Source: a virus. Taken from it: a stretch of DNA of 36,609 nucleotides. Within the stretch, counting starts at the first letter, position 1; every line of letters begins with the position of its first letter. Shown here piece after piece: positions 20,753-28,801 of the stretch. The stretch covers positions 1 through 36,609 of the IMG/VR virus record IMGVR_UViG_3300033388_001888. One strand, 5' to 3'. The notes beneath the pieces were generated by a model. It was not told the origin of the DNA. It searched no databases and saw only the letters and a program-made list of their open reading frames with translations. Position numbers and translations under genes: made by a program.

Positions 20753-22237
20753 TTATAAATCTTCTAGGTATGTTATCACGCCGCTAAAGTCAGACGGGCT
20801 TCCGCCTGTTGTCCTAACCGCCAACGTAAAAACGCCATCACGCAGTAATTCAGCGTCTACATCATCCCTTATTAGCGTTTGAAAGCCTGTGACACTAACG
20901 CTCTGACCGCCTGTGAATGATACGGCGCTTGTATCTACTTGTATAGATGAGTTGCCTTTGTCTTTATATTGCCAGTTAGAGCCTACCAAAGCGGCGTCTT
21001 TAAGAATTACCGCCTCAATTGGCTTGCCTGAGTCACTAGCTATCTGGATGCTTTTTATTATAGCCTTGGCCTCGTTGATAACGCCATTTAATACGTTACC
21101 AACCCTGATACTGAATAGCGGCGTTAATGTGGTGTCTATGTTGGTTGCTGTGGCGCTTATTGAGTCAGTCGCTTTTGTTGGCGTGTTTTTACCTTCCCGA
21201 TACAACCCAGCAAAACTACCCTCAGTGCTTACATTGGTCGTTCCCGCCCTATTTAGTGCGTACCAAGTGTGTCCGAAAGTGGGGTTTTTAATTAATAAGC
21301 TGGTTTGTGAATTATTGGTATTGATTACATGAACCAATACATAATCATTTTTAGTTGCGCTGAATATAGAGAAGTAACCAACGCTAGCACCGAACTGAAT
21401 TTTATAATTATTAAGCATGCTAGGGTTAAGCTTTGGCATTGACTCACCATTCCAGCTAGCTTGCTTGTACCAAGAGTCGATAGGTAGCACTCCTTCGGTT
21501 ATCTGGTCAAAACTAGCTACAGCAGTTGCGCTTGTGAAATTGAATGCTCCAGGCATTGGTGCGGCGATTAGGCTTGTTGCTATTACTTGATTATCGACTT
21601 GCTCAAAGAACCATAATGGAACCTGAGCGGATAAGCTATTAGCAACCTCTGACGCATTGTGCTGAACATCGCCAGCAGTTAAATTGACAGGGTAATCATT
21701 GCCAGTAATTGTGACCGTTGCCGTCTCGCTACCCGTTGCCGCCGTGGTAATTGTTAGCTCTTGTATTTCAATAGCTCCGCCGAACCTCAGCAGAATACCA
21801 AACTCTGTACCGTTATAGCCCCAACCAGCGCCAGAGTTAGTGTTGATAGCTCCTGCGAATTGCTCGCTTCCAGCTTGGCCAGTAGTAAACCTAGCAGTAA
21901 ATAAATCTTTCTCACCTTGCCCGGGCCTAAATGCTAACGAGCCATTAAGGGAAATAGAGCCAAAACCACCCTGACTAGTGCCACTTTGGCAGCTGAATAA
22001 CGAGCCTACAGAGGTAGCAACTCCACCCAGTGACGATAGCGGGATAACTTCATTTAGCAACCCATATTGAGCAGAACCTTTATATACTGGGGTTGATTGA
22101 GTTACAGCTAAATCACCAAAAGCCGTTCTAGCCATTCCAGCTATACGAATTAGCGCATCTAGTTCAGGGCTACCCACCTGTTGGTCCTTAGTTCGCCATA
22201 CATTTTCTAGCTTTTGGTAGTCTTTGGGGTCTGCCAT
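20753..22237 (-). CDS. Putative virion structural protein between terminase and portal (494 aa)
   Basis: Beta-rich 494-aa protein with a helical N-terminus (YQKLENVWRTKDQQVGSPELDALIRIAGMARTAFGDLAV). It then shows strand-rich repeats such as SLAFRPGQGEKDLFTARFTTG, INTNSGAGWGYNGTEFGILLRFGG, TATVTITGNDYPVNLTAGD and LPIDSWYKQASWNGE. These segments recall putative virion proteins of other marine phages, but I cannot name the family. Likely a head decoration or fibre protein, perhaps lectin-like. AGG site upstream; its start follows the TerL stop by three bases. Confidence 0.7.
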   Translation of the reverse strand: MADPKDYQKLENVWRTKDQQVGSPELDALIRIAGMARTAFGDLAVTQSTPVYKGSAQYGLLNEVIPLSSLGGVATSVGSLFSCQSGTSQGGFGSISLNGSLAFRPGQGEKDLFTARFTTGQAGSEQFAGAINTNSGAGWGYNGTEFGILLRFGGAIEIQELTITTAATGSETATVTITGNDYPVNLTAGDVQHNASEVANSLSAQVPLWFFEQVDNQVIATSLIAAPMPGAFNFTSATAVASFDQITEGVLPIDSWYKQASWNGESMPKLNPSMLNNYKIQFGASVGYFSIFSATKNDYVLVHVINTNNSQTSLLIKNPTFGHTWYALNRAGTTNVSTEGSFAGLYREGKNTPTKATDSISATATNIDTTLTPLFSIRVGNVLNGVINEAKAIIKSIQIASDSGKPIEAVILKDAALVGSNWQYKDKGNSSIQVDTSAVSFTGGQSVSVTGFQTLIRDDVDAELLRDGVFTLAVRTTGGSPSDFSGVITYLEDL

Positions 22238-22240
22238 TTA

Positions 22241-23470
22241 TTAACCTATAAAGAATGTGTTTGTGTTTTTAAATAATCTTTCCACAGCATAGCGAAAACT
22301 ATCTATAAAGTGGTTAAAGTCATCAATCGGTTTGTTTGTTGGTTTATTTGTTTTCTTATCGACGCCCCAAGAGTAATTGTCAAACTCCGTCATGAATTCA
22401 ACTAGATGAGCGTTAACTATTATTTCATATTCTAACAGAAAATCGATACCTGTGTTAATTGAGTCGGCACCCTTTAGCGCACCAACAAGCCTAACGTTTT
22501 TACCTTTAATATAATCGATTGATTTAGGCTCAGAGCTATCAGCGGTTGTAATGTGCTTATGTGCCAGCATCTTTTTAATTTCATCAGCTATAACCTTGTT
22601 GGTCATACCTTTTTGATAGAACCCGTCATAAACATATATCTTTTTGTTTATATCATCAATGTACGATTGGCTAAAAGCGGTAGGGTCGTTTGTGTAACCA
22701 AAATCTAAGCCTTGATAGCATTCTAGGCCTTGAATTTCAGCCTCTTTTATTAGCCTCTGCGTTACGTTGTTAAATATAAGTCCCTCAGCAGTGCCCCACT
22801 TACCTAAAGCATAAATGCCATAATATCTAGGGTTGGATTTCTTTTTATTTTCCATTACCATTTTGTATTCGTCGTCGATAAATGAATTATCAAGATAGGT
22901 GGTATGTAATGTAAAAACGCCCTCGATAGGGTCATCAAAGAATATCTTTTTAATCCAGTGCTGGTCGCTGATAGGGTTAAAGGTAAGTATTATTTGCTTT
23001 ATACAGCCAAAATCACCCCGTAATCTTAAATCTAATTGCTCGAAATCTTCCTGTATTAGTTCGGTTGCCTCCTCTACCCATATAGACGTCACACCCTCGA
23101 TAGATTTTAGTTTTTCGGCATCATCCAAGCCTGAGAACATAAACTGTGAGCCTGTCGGCTTATAGGTCATTGTTCTGTCGGTTTGATTGAGGTGAAATTG
23201 CTTGCTCAACCCCCATAAAGAGATTAAGTTTTTCATCAGTGTCCATACTGATTTTTTAATCGTTCTATCGACTTTGCGTATTATTAAGAAGTTATGCTTT
23301 ACATGGGTTTCATTTAGCAGCCTGTATAGTAACTTTCTGGCAACCATGTGTGATTTACCAGAGCCAGCACCACCCCACGGGATTTGATATCTTGACTGGT
23401 CTTGGAATAAAGGCACAAAAGCGGGTGAATGCTTTTTTACATGCTGTTGGAATTTCCTTAAATCTACCAT
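22241..23470 (-). CDS. terL: Terminase large subunit, PBSX type (409 aa)
   Basis: N-terminal ATPase: Walker A GGAGSGKS (33-40), Walker B SIWVEEATE (129-137) and coupling motif TFNP (163-166). C-terminal RNase H-like nuclease: GLDFGYTNDPTA (D256), TADSSEPKSI (D311) and DDFNHFIDSFRYA (D384, D390). It translocates and cuts concatemeric DNA. PBSX-family enzymes usually package by headful, which agrees with the circular assembly. Overlaps the TerS stop by seven bases. Confidence 0.95.
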   Translation of the reverse strand: MVDLRKFQQHVKKHSPAFVPLFQDQSRYQIPWGGAGSGKSHMVARKLLYRLLNETHVKHNFLIIRKVDRTIKKSVWTLMKNLISLWGLSKQFHLNQTDRTMTYKPTGSQFMFSGLDDAEKLKSIEGVTSIWVEEATELIQEDFEQLDLRLRGDFGCIKQIILTFNPISDQHWIKKIFFDDPIEGVFTLHTTYLDNSFIDDEYKMVMENKKKSNPRYYGIYALGKWGTAEGLIFNNVTQRLIKEAEIQGLECYQGLDFGYTNDPTAFSQSYIDDINKKIYVYDGFYQKGMTNKVIADEIKKMLAHKHITTADSSEPKSIDYIKGKNVRLVGALKGADSINTGIDFLLEYEIIVNAHLVEFMTEFDNYSWGVDKKTNKPTNKPIDDFNHFIDSFRYAVERLFKNTNTFFIG

Positions 23471-23859
23471 TCATTATCATCAGTCTGAATTAAACTGAGC
23501 GTACTATTAGTTTCAAGCGGAGCATTGTCACCTTGCATGGCGTTATGCTCTTTAATGGCTGATATGGCAGCAGGGGCGTTAAGCATTCCCTTTTCACCGT
23601 CTGTCACCATACAAGCCGTTGCTATTTCCTCTAATAGCTTTAGCTTTTGTTCTTTAGTCTTAATAAACAACTTTAAATCAGTCTTTTTATAGTCTTTTAT
23701 TGCCTGCTTAACTTTAACATTTTTTAACAGCCTACTCGCTTGCTGTGAGGCTGTCTTTTCGCTGTAGTGCGCATCAATACAGGCCTGAGTGCCATCTTTA
23801 CACCCTGTTAAAATAAACTTTTTTATAAACAGTTCAACGGATGGTTTCGGCTTAGACAT
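23464..23859 (-). CDS. terS: Terminase small subunit (131 aa)
   Basis: Terminase_2-like pattern: FIKKFILTGCKDGTQACIDAHYSEKTASQQASRLLKNVKVKQAI, an HTH DNA-recognition domain followed by coils (TKEQKLKLLEEIATACM) and an Ala/Glu segment. It recognises phage DNA and regulates TerL. A TAGGAG site precedes ATG. A pac site may lie within or near this gene. Confidence 0.88.
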   Translation of the reverse strand: MSKPKPSVELFIKKFILTGCKDGTQACIDAHYSEKTASQQASRLLKNVKVKQAIKDYKKTDLKLFIKTKEQKLKLLEEIATACMVTDGEKGMLNAPAAISAIKEHNAMQGDNAPLETNSTLSLIQTDDNEW

Positions 23860-23867
23860 GTTTACTC

Positions 23868-24104
23868 CTAACCGCCTACTAAATTAATTTCGGCCACGGC
23901 ATCACCCACTAATACCGCATGAATATTACAGTCGGGCAATCTAAAGTTATCACCACTATCCTCTACGTAACTAGCACCGTTTAACAATACCGGGTCAAGT
24001 GAACCTGTAGCATAATAGACCGCGACTGAGCCAGTACCGGTTTGTGCCTGGATATTATAAGTGCCCGCTGTGATTGCTTGTGGTGTACCGTTCAAAATCG
24101 TCAT
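23868..24104 (-). CDS. Small beta-rich protein (78 aa)
   Basis: ATG 24104 with AGGGG upstream (the frame is open to a TTG at 24107). The pattern ITAGTYNIQAQTGTGSVAVYYATGS...VEDSGDNFRLPDCNIHAVLVGDAVAEINLVGG is all beta, like small capsid decoration or fibre-tip proteins. Its place just upstream of TerS and downstream of two likely virion proteins supports a structural role. Unrecognised. Confidence 0.65.
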   Translation of the reverse strand: MTILNGTPQAITAGTYNIQAQTGTGSVAVYYATGSLDPVLLNGASYVEDSGDNFRLPDCNIHAVLVGDAVAEINLVGG

Positions 24105-24107
24105 CAA

Positions 24108-24425
24108 TTATTCCCCTGTGTAAAATCGTGTTTCGTATATGTATGTGGATTGCTCAAGGTTTATTTGAACCTCTCGACCTGTTGGTGGCTCACTTGCTAG
24201 TTGGTCGATAGCTGCGTCTAGTTGCTTATTAGTTAAATTCATAGACGGTAAATCAATTATATTCGTTGCGGGTGTACCAGTGACTTCCTCTAATGGCTCG
24301 CAAAATAAAATAAAAATATGACCGTTAATGTTATATTCAGTCGCTCTCGGGTGCTTATCCCTCATTGCCTGCGGCGCGTGTGCTTTACTGTATATAGCGT
24401 ATATACCGTGATTGCCATTACTCAT
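24108..24425 (-). CDS. Hypothetical protein (105 aa)
   Basis: Sequence starts MSNGNHGIYAIYSKAHAPQAMRDKHPRATEYNINGHIFILFCEP and ends with an acidic strand pattern (REVQINLEQSTYIYETRFYTGE). No motifs recognised. It lies between the 349-aa beta protein and the 78-aa protein, all closely spaced, so probably an accessory of those virion proteins or a fibre chaperone. Confidence 0.65.
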   Translation of the reverse strand: MSNGNHGIYAIYSKAHAPQAMRDKHPRATEYNINGHIFILFCEPLEEVTGTPATNIIDLPSMNLTNKQLDAAIDQLASEPPTGREVQINLEQSTYIYETRFYTGE

Positions 24426-24435
24426 TTACTACCCC

Positions 24436-25485
24436 TTAGAATGCTATATTGATGATTGGCGTTAAACTACAAGTGCCAATTGAGCCGACAAAGTTAGTTT
24501 CACCCTGTATACCGCCCTCGTTAGGAAAGCCGGATACTGAGGTGCCGCTATATACGCCAGCCGCTAAAATGCCACCACTCAAGATTATACCACCTGATTT
24601 GATATTCACAGTACCTACGGATACCGACAAAACATCAATAACCCAATCAACATTGAAATCATAAAGTATATTAGCGCCTAATTGCGTGACACTAGTTGCC
24701 GCTACTTGTGAGCCGTTACAACTAACCTCACTAGCACCAAATAACCATTCACTAGCGTTATAATTCCACGCGTTGCCGTTATCCATTCCGGGGTCGGTGA
24801 TGGTTTCTTGATAGACGAACTTACTACCAGTTAATGTGAACAAATAACGCTGGCTATCAGGAAACCCACTATAAGTTAGTACCCTGTTGCCCTCTACCGT
24901 ATTTTCAACATTTCCCGTCAATGTGTTTATCGGGAATGTGTAATTAACGCCGCCACTGATATCTTCAAAAGCCATATTTGATATAGATAGGCCGTTGGTA
25001 TACGTCAATCCCGCTGTTTGTAAGAATGAATCGACTTCGAATTGTACGGCATTCGCTGGTGCTGGTTGTTGAGATACTGCGCCACCATCGACCGACGCGA
25101 ACATAGTGCCGTTATTACACCCAAGCGTTACCGTGTGTAAGTTTCTATCGATAAGGCCAGCGCCAAAAGTTAACACCTCGTTAGTGTCACCCTTTACCGA
25201 AAACTCTATCGTTCCGTCGTCAATCATCTTGACGAAATTATTAGTATTCATCGGGTCTTGAAATACCATTTTATTCTGATTTGCTCGCTGATAAAACTCA
25301 AAAGTAACCTGCCAATTAACACCCATAATTATAGGTGTATCAATCAAAAAGCTTTGACTTAACTGTACAATAGTGCGGTCAACAATTACTCGCGTTACTG
25401 GCGGTAATGGGTCGCCAGCAAATGACGGCGACATCATAGGCCTAAGTATTGAGGATTTCATCGACCTTAGAATATTAGTAATCAT
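24436..25485 (-). CDS. Putative lectin-like virion protein (349 aa)
   Basis: AGGT site upstream. From about residue 45 it shows a concanavalin/laminin-G-like strand pattern: PIIMGVNWQVTFEFYQRANQNKMVF, DDGTIEFSVKG, IDRNLHTVTLGCNNGTMFASVDGGAV, ISNMAFEDISGG. A second beta domain follows. Such folds bind glycans at the surface of phages. Product likely virion-associated although it is upstream of terminase. Not assigned to a family. Confidence 0.6.
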   Translation of the reverse strand: MITNILRSMKSSILRPMMSPSFAGDPLPPVTRVIVDRTIVQLSQSFLIDTPIIMGVNWQVTFEFYQRANQNKMVFQDPMNTNNFVKMIDDGTIEFSVKGDTNEVLTFGAGLIDRNLHTVTLGCNNGTMFASVDGGAVSQQPAPANAVQFEVDSFLQTAGLTYTNGLSISNMAFEDISGGVNYTFPINTLTGNVENTVEGNRVLTYSGFPDSQRYLFTLTGSKFVYQETITDPGMDNGNAWNYNASEWLFGASEVSCNGSQVAATSVTQLGANILYDFNVDWVIDVLSVSVGTVNIKSGGIILSGGILAAGVYSGTSVSGFPNEGGIQGETNFVGSIGTCSLTPIINIAF

Positions 25486-25502
25486 TATTTACCTATTTAG
25501 TT

Positions 25503-25874
25503 TTATTTCATCAACCGCTTAATTATACCCTCAGCAGCACCGCCGCCAAAGTAAAAGCCGATTATAAGAGTAACCATTAAAGATACGTTACCCTCTAATA
25601 GTTTATATAACGTATCTGTGTTTAATTCTTTGACAGTAAATATATCAATAACTTCAATTATAAACGTTAACACCCAGCAAGCAATGTAGGCCGGGCATAA
25701 TGTCATAGCAAGCAATCGCTGGCCTAATTTAAATGGTTCGTACAACCTTAAAAAAGTCAACTTTGCGTTTGATTGTTCTTCGCTGGTAAATACCATCGCG
25801 TCTATGCCTTTAATTCCGGCATCCATTATTTTACTACTACCAAATATTTTAGCTAAAAGACCCACACCAACCAC
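25503..25874 (-). CDS. Holin-like membrane protein (123 aa, GTA 3TM type)
   Basis: The layout fits the GTA three-TM holin family: MVGVGLLAKIFGSS start, a polar helix, then hydrophobic segments around RLLAMTLCPAYIACWVLTFIIEVI and VSLMVTLIIGFYFGGGAAEGIIKRLMK. The start is a GTG directly after the previous stop (TAG GTG); a second GTG nine bases on is possible. It would make inner-membrane holes that let the endolysin (encoded at 27771-28226) out. Confidence 0.7.
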   Translation of the reverse strand: MVGVGLLAKIFGSSKIMDAGIKGIDAMVFTSEEQSNAKLTFLRLYEPFKLGQRLLAMTLCPAYIACWVLTFIIEVIDIFTVKELNTDTLYKLLEGNVSLMVTLIIGFYFGGGAAEGIIKRLMK

Positions 25875-26219
25875 CTATAGAAAAAAGCCCGCGATAGCCT
25901 TGCCGATACTAGCGGCACCGACAACAATCTCGCTATCTGGATTTAGCTTTAGTACGTCCAGCCACAAAATAGCAAAAGTAACCATTACGGCAGTTATATT
26001 AATATAGCGCCTGTGCTTACTAACCTTTACCCATGCGTTATGATTGCTTTTCTTTTCTTCCAAAATATCAGAGTTCACCAGCAAGTTACCCTCTAAAGTG
26101 TCACATTGTGAGCAATTTAATTTTATCAATATATCTAGTTTTTCGTTTTGCTCTAGTGTTACTTCGGTAAGTATGGCAAATGGATTAGCCGCTTTTTTAA
26201 TATCGTCTGTTGTAGTCAT
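25875..26219 (-). CDS. Membrane protein next to holin, possible antiholin (114 aa)
   Basis: A cytoplasmic helical part with a CSQC pair (LIKLNCSQCDTLEGN), then one or two hydrophobic segments, INITAVMVTFAILWLDVL and IVVGAASIGKAIAGFFL. It ends immediately before the holin start, so the two are cotranslated. A coil-plus-membrane layout resembles XhlA-type lysis helpers or antiholins; this is inferred from context. Confidence 0.6.
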   Translation of the reverse strand: MTTTDDIKKAANPFAILTEVTLEQNEKLDILIKLNCSQCDTLEGNLLVNSDILEEKKSNHNAWVKVSKHRRYINITAVMVTFAILWLDVLKLNPDSEIVVGAASIGKAIAGFFL

Positions 26220-26267
26220 GTTACAGCCCGTAATTGTTGGCCAGCCCTATTAAGACTGGCCAATATT

Positions 26268-26669
26268 TTAACGCTTAAAACGTCTAATTAAATCTAACTC
26301 GATTAATGTAAAAGTTTTATCAGTAGCGTTTGCGTTACTGTTTAAAACCTGAATAGATTGCGGATGATCTAAATCAACCATAAAAATTTCTTCGAATTCT
26401 GGTTCGGCTGTTGGCTCTGGAATAACCTTATTAAACAATGGGCGCGATGGTTTGTCCGCCATTTGTTGCTGTTTTGTTCCCCAAAAATTTGCCGTGTAAG
26501 CGATCACATGAGAGCACACGCCCTCTGAATAGTTACCCTTACAATCATCAGACTCAAACGTATTTTGAGAGCTTTCCGACGCTGTGCGAATTGCCACAAG
26601 TGCTTGCGGGTAATCCCACCCAAGTTTATCTTCTACGTAAGCCGTGAAAGTTTTTATTGGTCTAGCCAT
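26268..26669 (-). CDS. Hypothetical protein (133 aa)
   Basis: AAGGTAG site upstream. N-terminal half MARPIKTFTAYVEDKLGWDYPQALVAIRTASESSQ, a C-x-nine-C pair (DDCKGNYSEGVC), a Pro/Glu-rich middle (IPEPTAEPEFEEI) and a basic end (RRFKR). No family recognised. Position before the holin cluster gives no clear role. Confidence 0.65.
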   Translation of the reverse strand: MARPIKTFTAYVEDKLGWDYPQALVAIRTASESSQNTFESDDCKGNYSEGVCSHVIAYTANFWGTKQQQMADKPSRPLFNKVIPEPTAEPEFEEIFMVDLDHPQSIQVLNSNANATDKTFTLIELDLIRRFKR

Positions 26670-26695
26670 TATTTTACTACCTTATTTTAATTAAA

Positions 26696-27187
26696 TTATG
26701 CGTTAGCGTTTGTTAGTGCGTCAGCGTCTAAACTATCCTGATTCAAGTTATCAATCAACGTATTGCCAGGCAATTCATGATCACCCACTTTGATAAGTGC
26801 CGCTTCTGCTTCGACTAAATCACGCGCCTTCTCAGCCTGTAGCATGTCGTCAAGAACATCAGCCAAGCAGCTAATTTCGCAGACTCTTTCGCCAACTCGT
26901 GAGCGAATACAGGGGTCGGTATCAATATCCATACTATCCAAGCCCCATAACAAATCAATATCCTGAGCTAGCTCGAGGTCATCAATGACGCGCTTGCGAT
27001 TATATGACAAGCCATAATTTGCCGCCAGTGTGATCATATCTTCGTATGTATCGCACAGCTCAACGCTTTCAACCTGGCTTTCACTTAATGCCATTAATTC
27101 AAATTCTATACCCTCTACGATAAAGGTTTGAATATTTAACGACGCACGATTTGCGAACCAATCGCTTACTATAAATTTTTCACTCAT
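26696..27187 (-). CDS. Hypothetical acidic protein (163 aa)
   Basis: Strongly acidic, helical 163-aa protein (for example DDLELAQDIDLLWGLDSMDIDTD) with five Cys. An N-terminal region, IVEGIEFELMALSESQVE, resembles domains of phage tail-assembly-chaperone type proteins, but the match is too weak to name. Preceded by a copy of the CTCTTAGTT-type leader motif seen before other leftward genes. Confidence 0.65.
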   Translation of the reverse strand: MSEKFIVSDWFANRASLNIQTFIVEGIEFELMALSESQVESVELCDTYEDMITLAANYGLSYNRKRVIDDLELAQDIDLLWGLDSMDIDTDPCIRSRVGERVCEISCLADVLDDMLQAEKARDLVEAEAALIKVGDHELPGNTLIDNLNQDSLDADALTNANA

Positions 27188-27229
27188 GTTTTTTCTCTTA
27201 GTTGTGTGTGTTTAATTACATTAATTAAA

Positions 27230-27493
27230 TCAGCCGCTTTTGTAAACAAGCCAGCGGTGATTTATATCTACAGGTTCGGCGCTCATTTGCTGAAACCTGC
27301 CCTTTTCACCTAAGCACTCCTGACAAATGCCGTGTACCCTGCGGTCGATATCTAAATCATCACGGCACAAGTCATAAGGTTTTCGGCGCACAGGTATCAA
27401 AAAATCAGCACTTTTAATAAGTGGTGGCTTTTTATCAACGCAGGTTTGACACCAAACTTGCTTACCTAGTAATCGCGATTTATCTTTAATCAT
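27230..27493 (-). CDS. Cys-rich putative zinc-binding protein (87 aa)
   Basis: Contains WCQTCVDKK near residues 14-22, a DLCRDD segment, then GICQECLGEKGRF. Two CxxC knuckles about 40 residues apart suggest a zinc ribbon. The remainder is basic and aromatic. One of three small zinc-type proteins in this phage. Function unknown. Confidence 0.65.
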   Translation of the reverse strand: MIKDKSRLLGKQVWCQTCVDKKPPLIKSADFLIPVRRKPYDLCRDDLDIDRRVHGICQECLGEKGRFQQMSAEPVDINHRWLVYKSG

Positions 27494-27522
27494 TCGCTAT
27501 TGTACATTCTATCGCCATAAAA

Positions 27523-27768
27523 TTAAAGTGTGGCGCATTTAGCTAGAATATTATCAACAACTTCAATCCGTTGTACCATGCTCCTAAATGAAAATGCCGT
27601 TTTTAATTCAAGGTCTATTTGCTCCATACTCTTACCATCATCTGGCGGATAAGGACAAAGGCACTCTACAATCTCGGCGGTTTCTGAGTGTTCGAGTCCC
27701 ATTCGTATTGTGTCGGTTTTCTCTAAATATAAATCCTGACTCAATAACCAGCTATACCATGACCGCAT
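27523..27768 (-). CDS. Hypothetical protein (81 aa)
   Basis: AAGGG site before ATG. MRSWYSWLLSQDLYLEKTD, an ECLCPYPPDD segment and a helical C-terminus (RSMVQRIEVVDNILAKCATL). Its ATG directly follows the endolysin stop. No family recognised; position suggests a lysis-related accessory, but nothing in the sequence proves it. Confidence 0.6.
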   Translation of the reverse strand: MRSWYSWLLSQDLYLEKTDTIRMGLEHSETAEIVECLCPYPPDDGKSMEQIDLELKTAFSFRSMVQRIEVVDNILAKCATL

Positions 27769-27770
27769 AA

Positions 27771-28226
27771 TTAACCCTTACGCATTATTTCGACCAACCT
27801 ACCAGACCGATTGACTAACTTTCTAGCCCATACGCTATCTAGCATTTCGAGTGCTGCCTCGTCATAATCGCCAAATTCCAAGGCTTTTATCATGTTTTTA
27901 AAACCTAGCAATCTGGTTAGTCCCATATTAAAGCACATGTTAATCAATACCCCTTGTCGTGGTGCGCTTAACATCACGAACCATTCAAAATTAGCGAGCA
28001 ATTCCTTTTGTGTGTTTTTGATATCATTGAGCAATAAGAATTCCGCTTCTTCTTCGCTTATTCCGTTATCTTCAATATTTCGCCCATATCCAATAGTAAA
28101 TTTATCAGCTGTACATTGATAAGGCTTTAAACTTAAACCCTCATCTAATTTAATCTGCTCAACTACGCTAGCCGGGATTATATTCATCTTTAACATTTTC
28201 AAATTGGTAATTATTGTTCTAAACAT
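27771..28226 (-). CDS. Endolysin, T4-type lysozyme (GH24) (151 aa)
   Basis: Contains the catalytic pattern EGLSLKPYQCTADKFTIGYG: Glu29, then eight residues, Cys38, five residues, Thr44. This is the E-8aa-C-5aa-T variant of the T4 E/D/T triad. Further family blocks are VLINMCFNMGLTRLLGFKNMI and VWARKLVNRSGRLVEIMRKG. It cleaves peptidoglycan glycan chains at lysis. The AGGGG site supports ATG 28226, giving a 13-residue lead before MNIIPAS. No signal peptide, so it needs the holin. Confidence 0.92.
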   Translation of the reverse strand: MFRTIITNLKMLKMNIIPASVVEQIKLDEGLSLKPYQCTADKFTIGYGRNIEDNGISEEEAEFLLLNDIKNTQKELLANFEWFVMLSAPRQGVLINMCFNMGLTRLLGFKNMIKALEFGDYDEAALEMLDSVWARKLVNRSGRLVEIMRKG

Positions 28227-28234
28227 TTTAACCC

Positions 28235-28654
28235 CTAAAATAATCTACTAAATAATGATTTAACTTCACCGAAAACATAGGTAGTTGATAGCCACGTATA
28301 ACGCCTAAACCAACGACCCTGTAACGCCAGCAAATCACCTAAAATAACAGACGCTTGCCAGTTTGAACACCTGGTTCCATCTTCAAAAGTACCGCAAACT
28401 TTTAGTTCGTCGTGAAACAACCAGCCAAAGCTATTGATATCTTTTGCGTATGTCGCACCGTCTGATTTGTCACCCCTTTCAACGCCTACCCATTTTTTAT
28501 AACGCTCACTATAATACGCTAAATTAGCTAGCACTGTATAACCTAGAATATCGCCTCCGTCTGATTTTATTTTCTCGACGTAATCCCAGACCCTAGATTT
28601 TTTTATATCGACAACAGTGTAAATACTATCGTTTAACTCTATTTCTTTTAACAT
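28235..28654 (-). CDS. DUF1353-like protein (139 aa)
   Basis: Diagnostic block SDGATYAKDINSFGWLFHDELKVCGTFEDGTRCSNWQASVILGDLL spans about residues 63-107, followed by GRWFRRYTWLSTTYVFG. This family occurs next to lysis or tail genes in many phages; its biochemical role is not established. GGGTGG site upstream. Lies just before the endolysin in the operon. Confidence 0.75.
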   Translation of the reverse strand: MLKEIELNDSIYTVVDIKKSRVWDYVEKIKSDGGDILGYTVLANLAYYSERYKKWVGVERGDKSDGATYAKDINSFGWLFHDELKVCGTFEDGTRCSNWQASVILGDLLALQGRWFRRYTWLSTTYVFGEVKSLFSRLF

Positions 28655-28663
28655 TTTACCACC

Positions 28664-28801
28664 CTATAAATCATCAACCTGTTTCGCTATAAATTCTTTC
28701 ACTTTGATTTCATCATCTAGCTGCCTTTTAACATCTAAAAACATAGCGGTCATTTCAGCGAGTGCCTTTTCTAACTCGCTATATTTTGGTTTTTTCTTCA
28801 T
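28664..28801 (-). CDS. Small coiled-coil protein (45 aa)
   Basis: Starts inside the methyltransferase gene (23-base overlap) after a GAGGCG site. MKKKPKYSELEKALAEMTAMFLDVKRQLDDEIKVKEF and so on forms a single heptad-like helix. It ends ten bases before the next ATG. No family; probably a real small gene given start signal and packing. Confidence 0.55.
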   Translation of the reverse strand: MKKKPKYSELEKALAEMTAMFLDVKRQLDDEIKVKEFIAKQVDDL

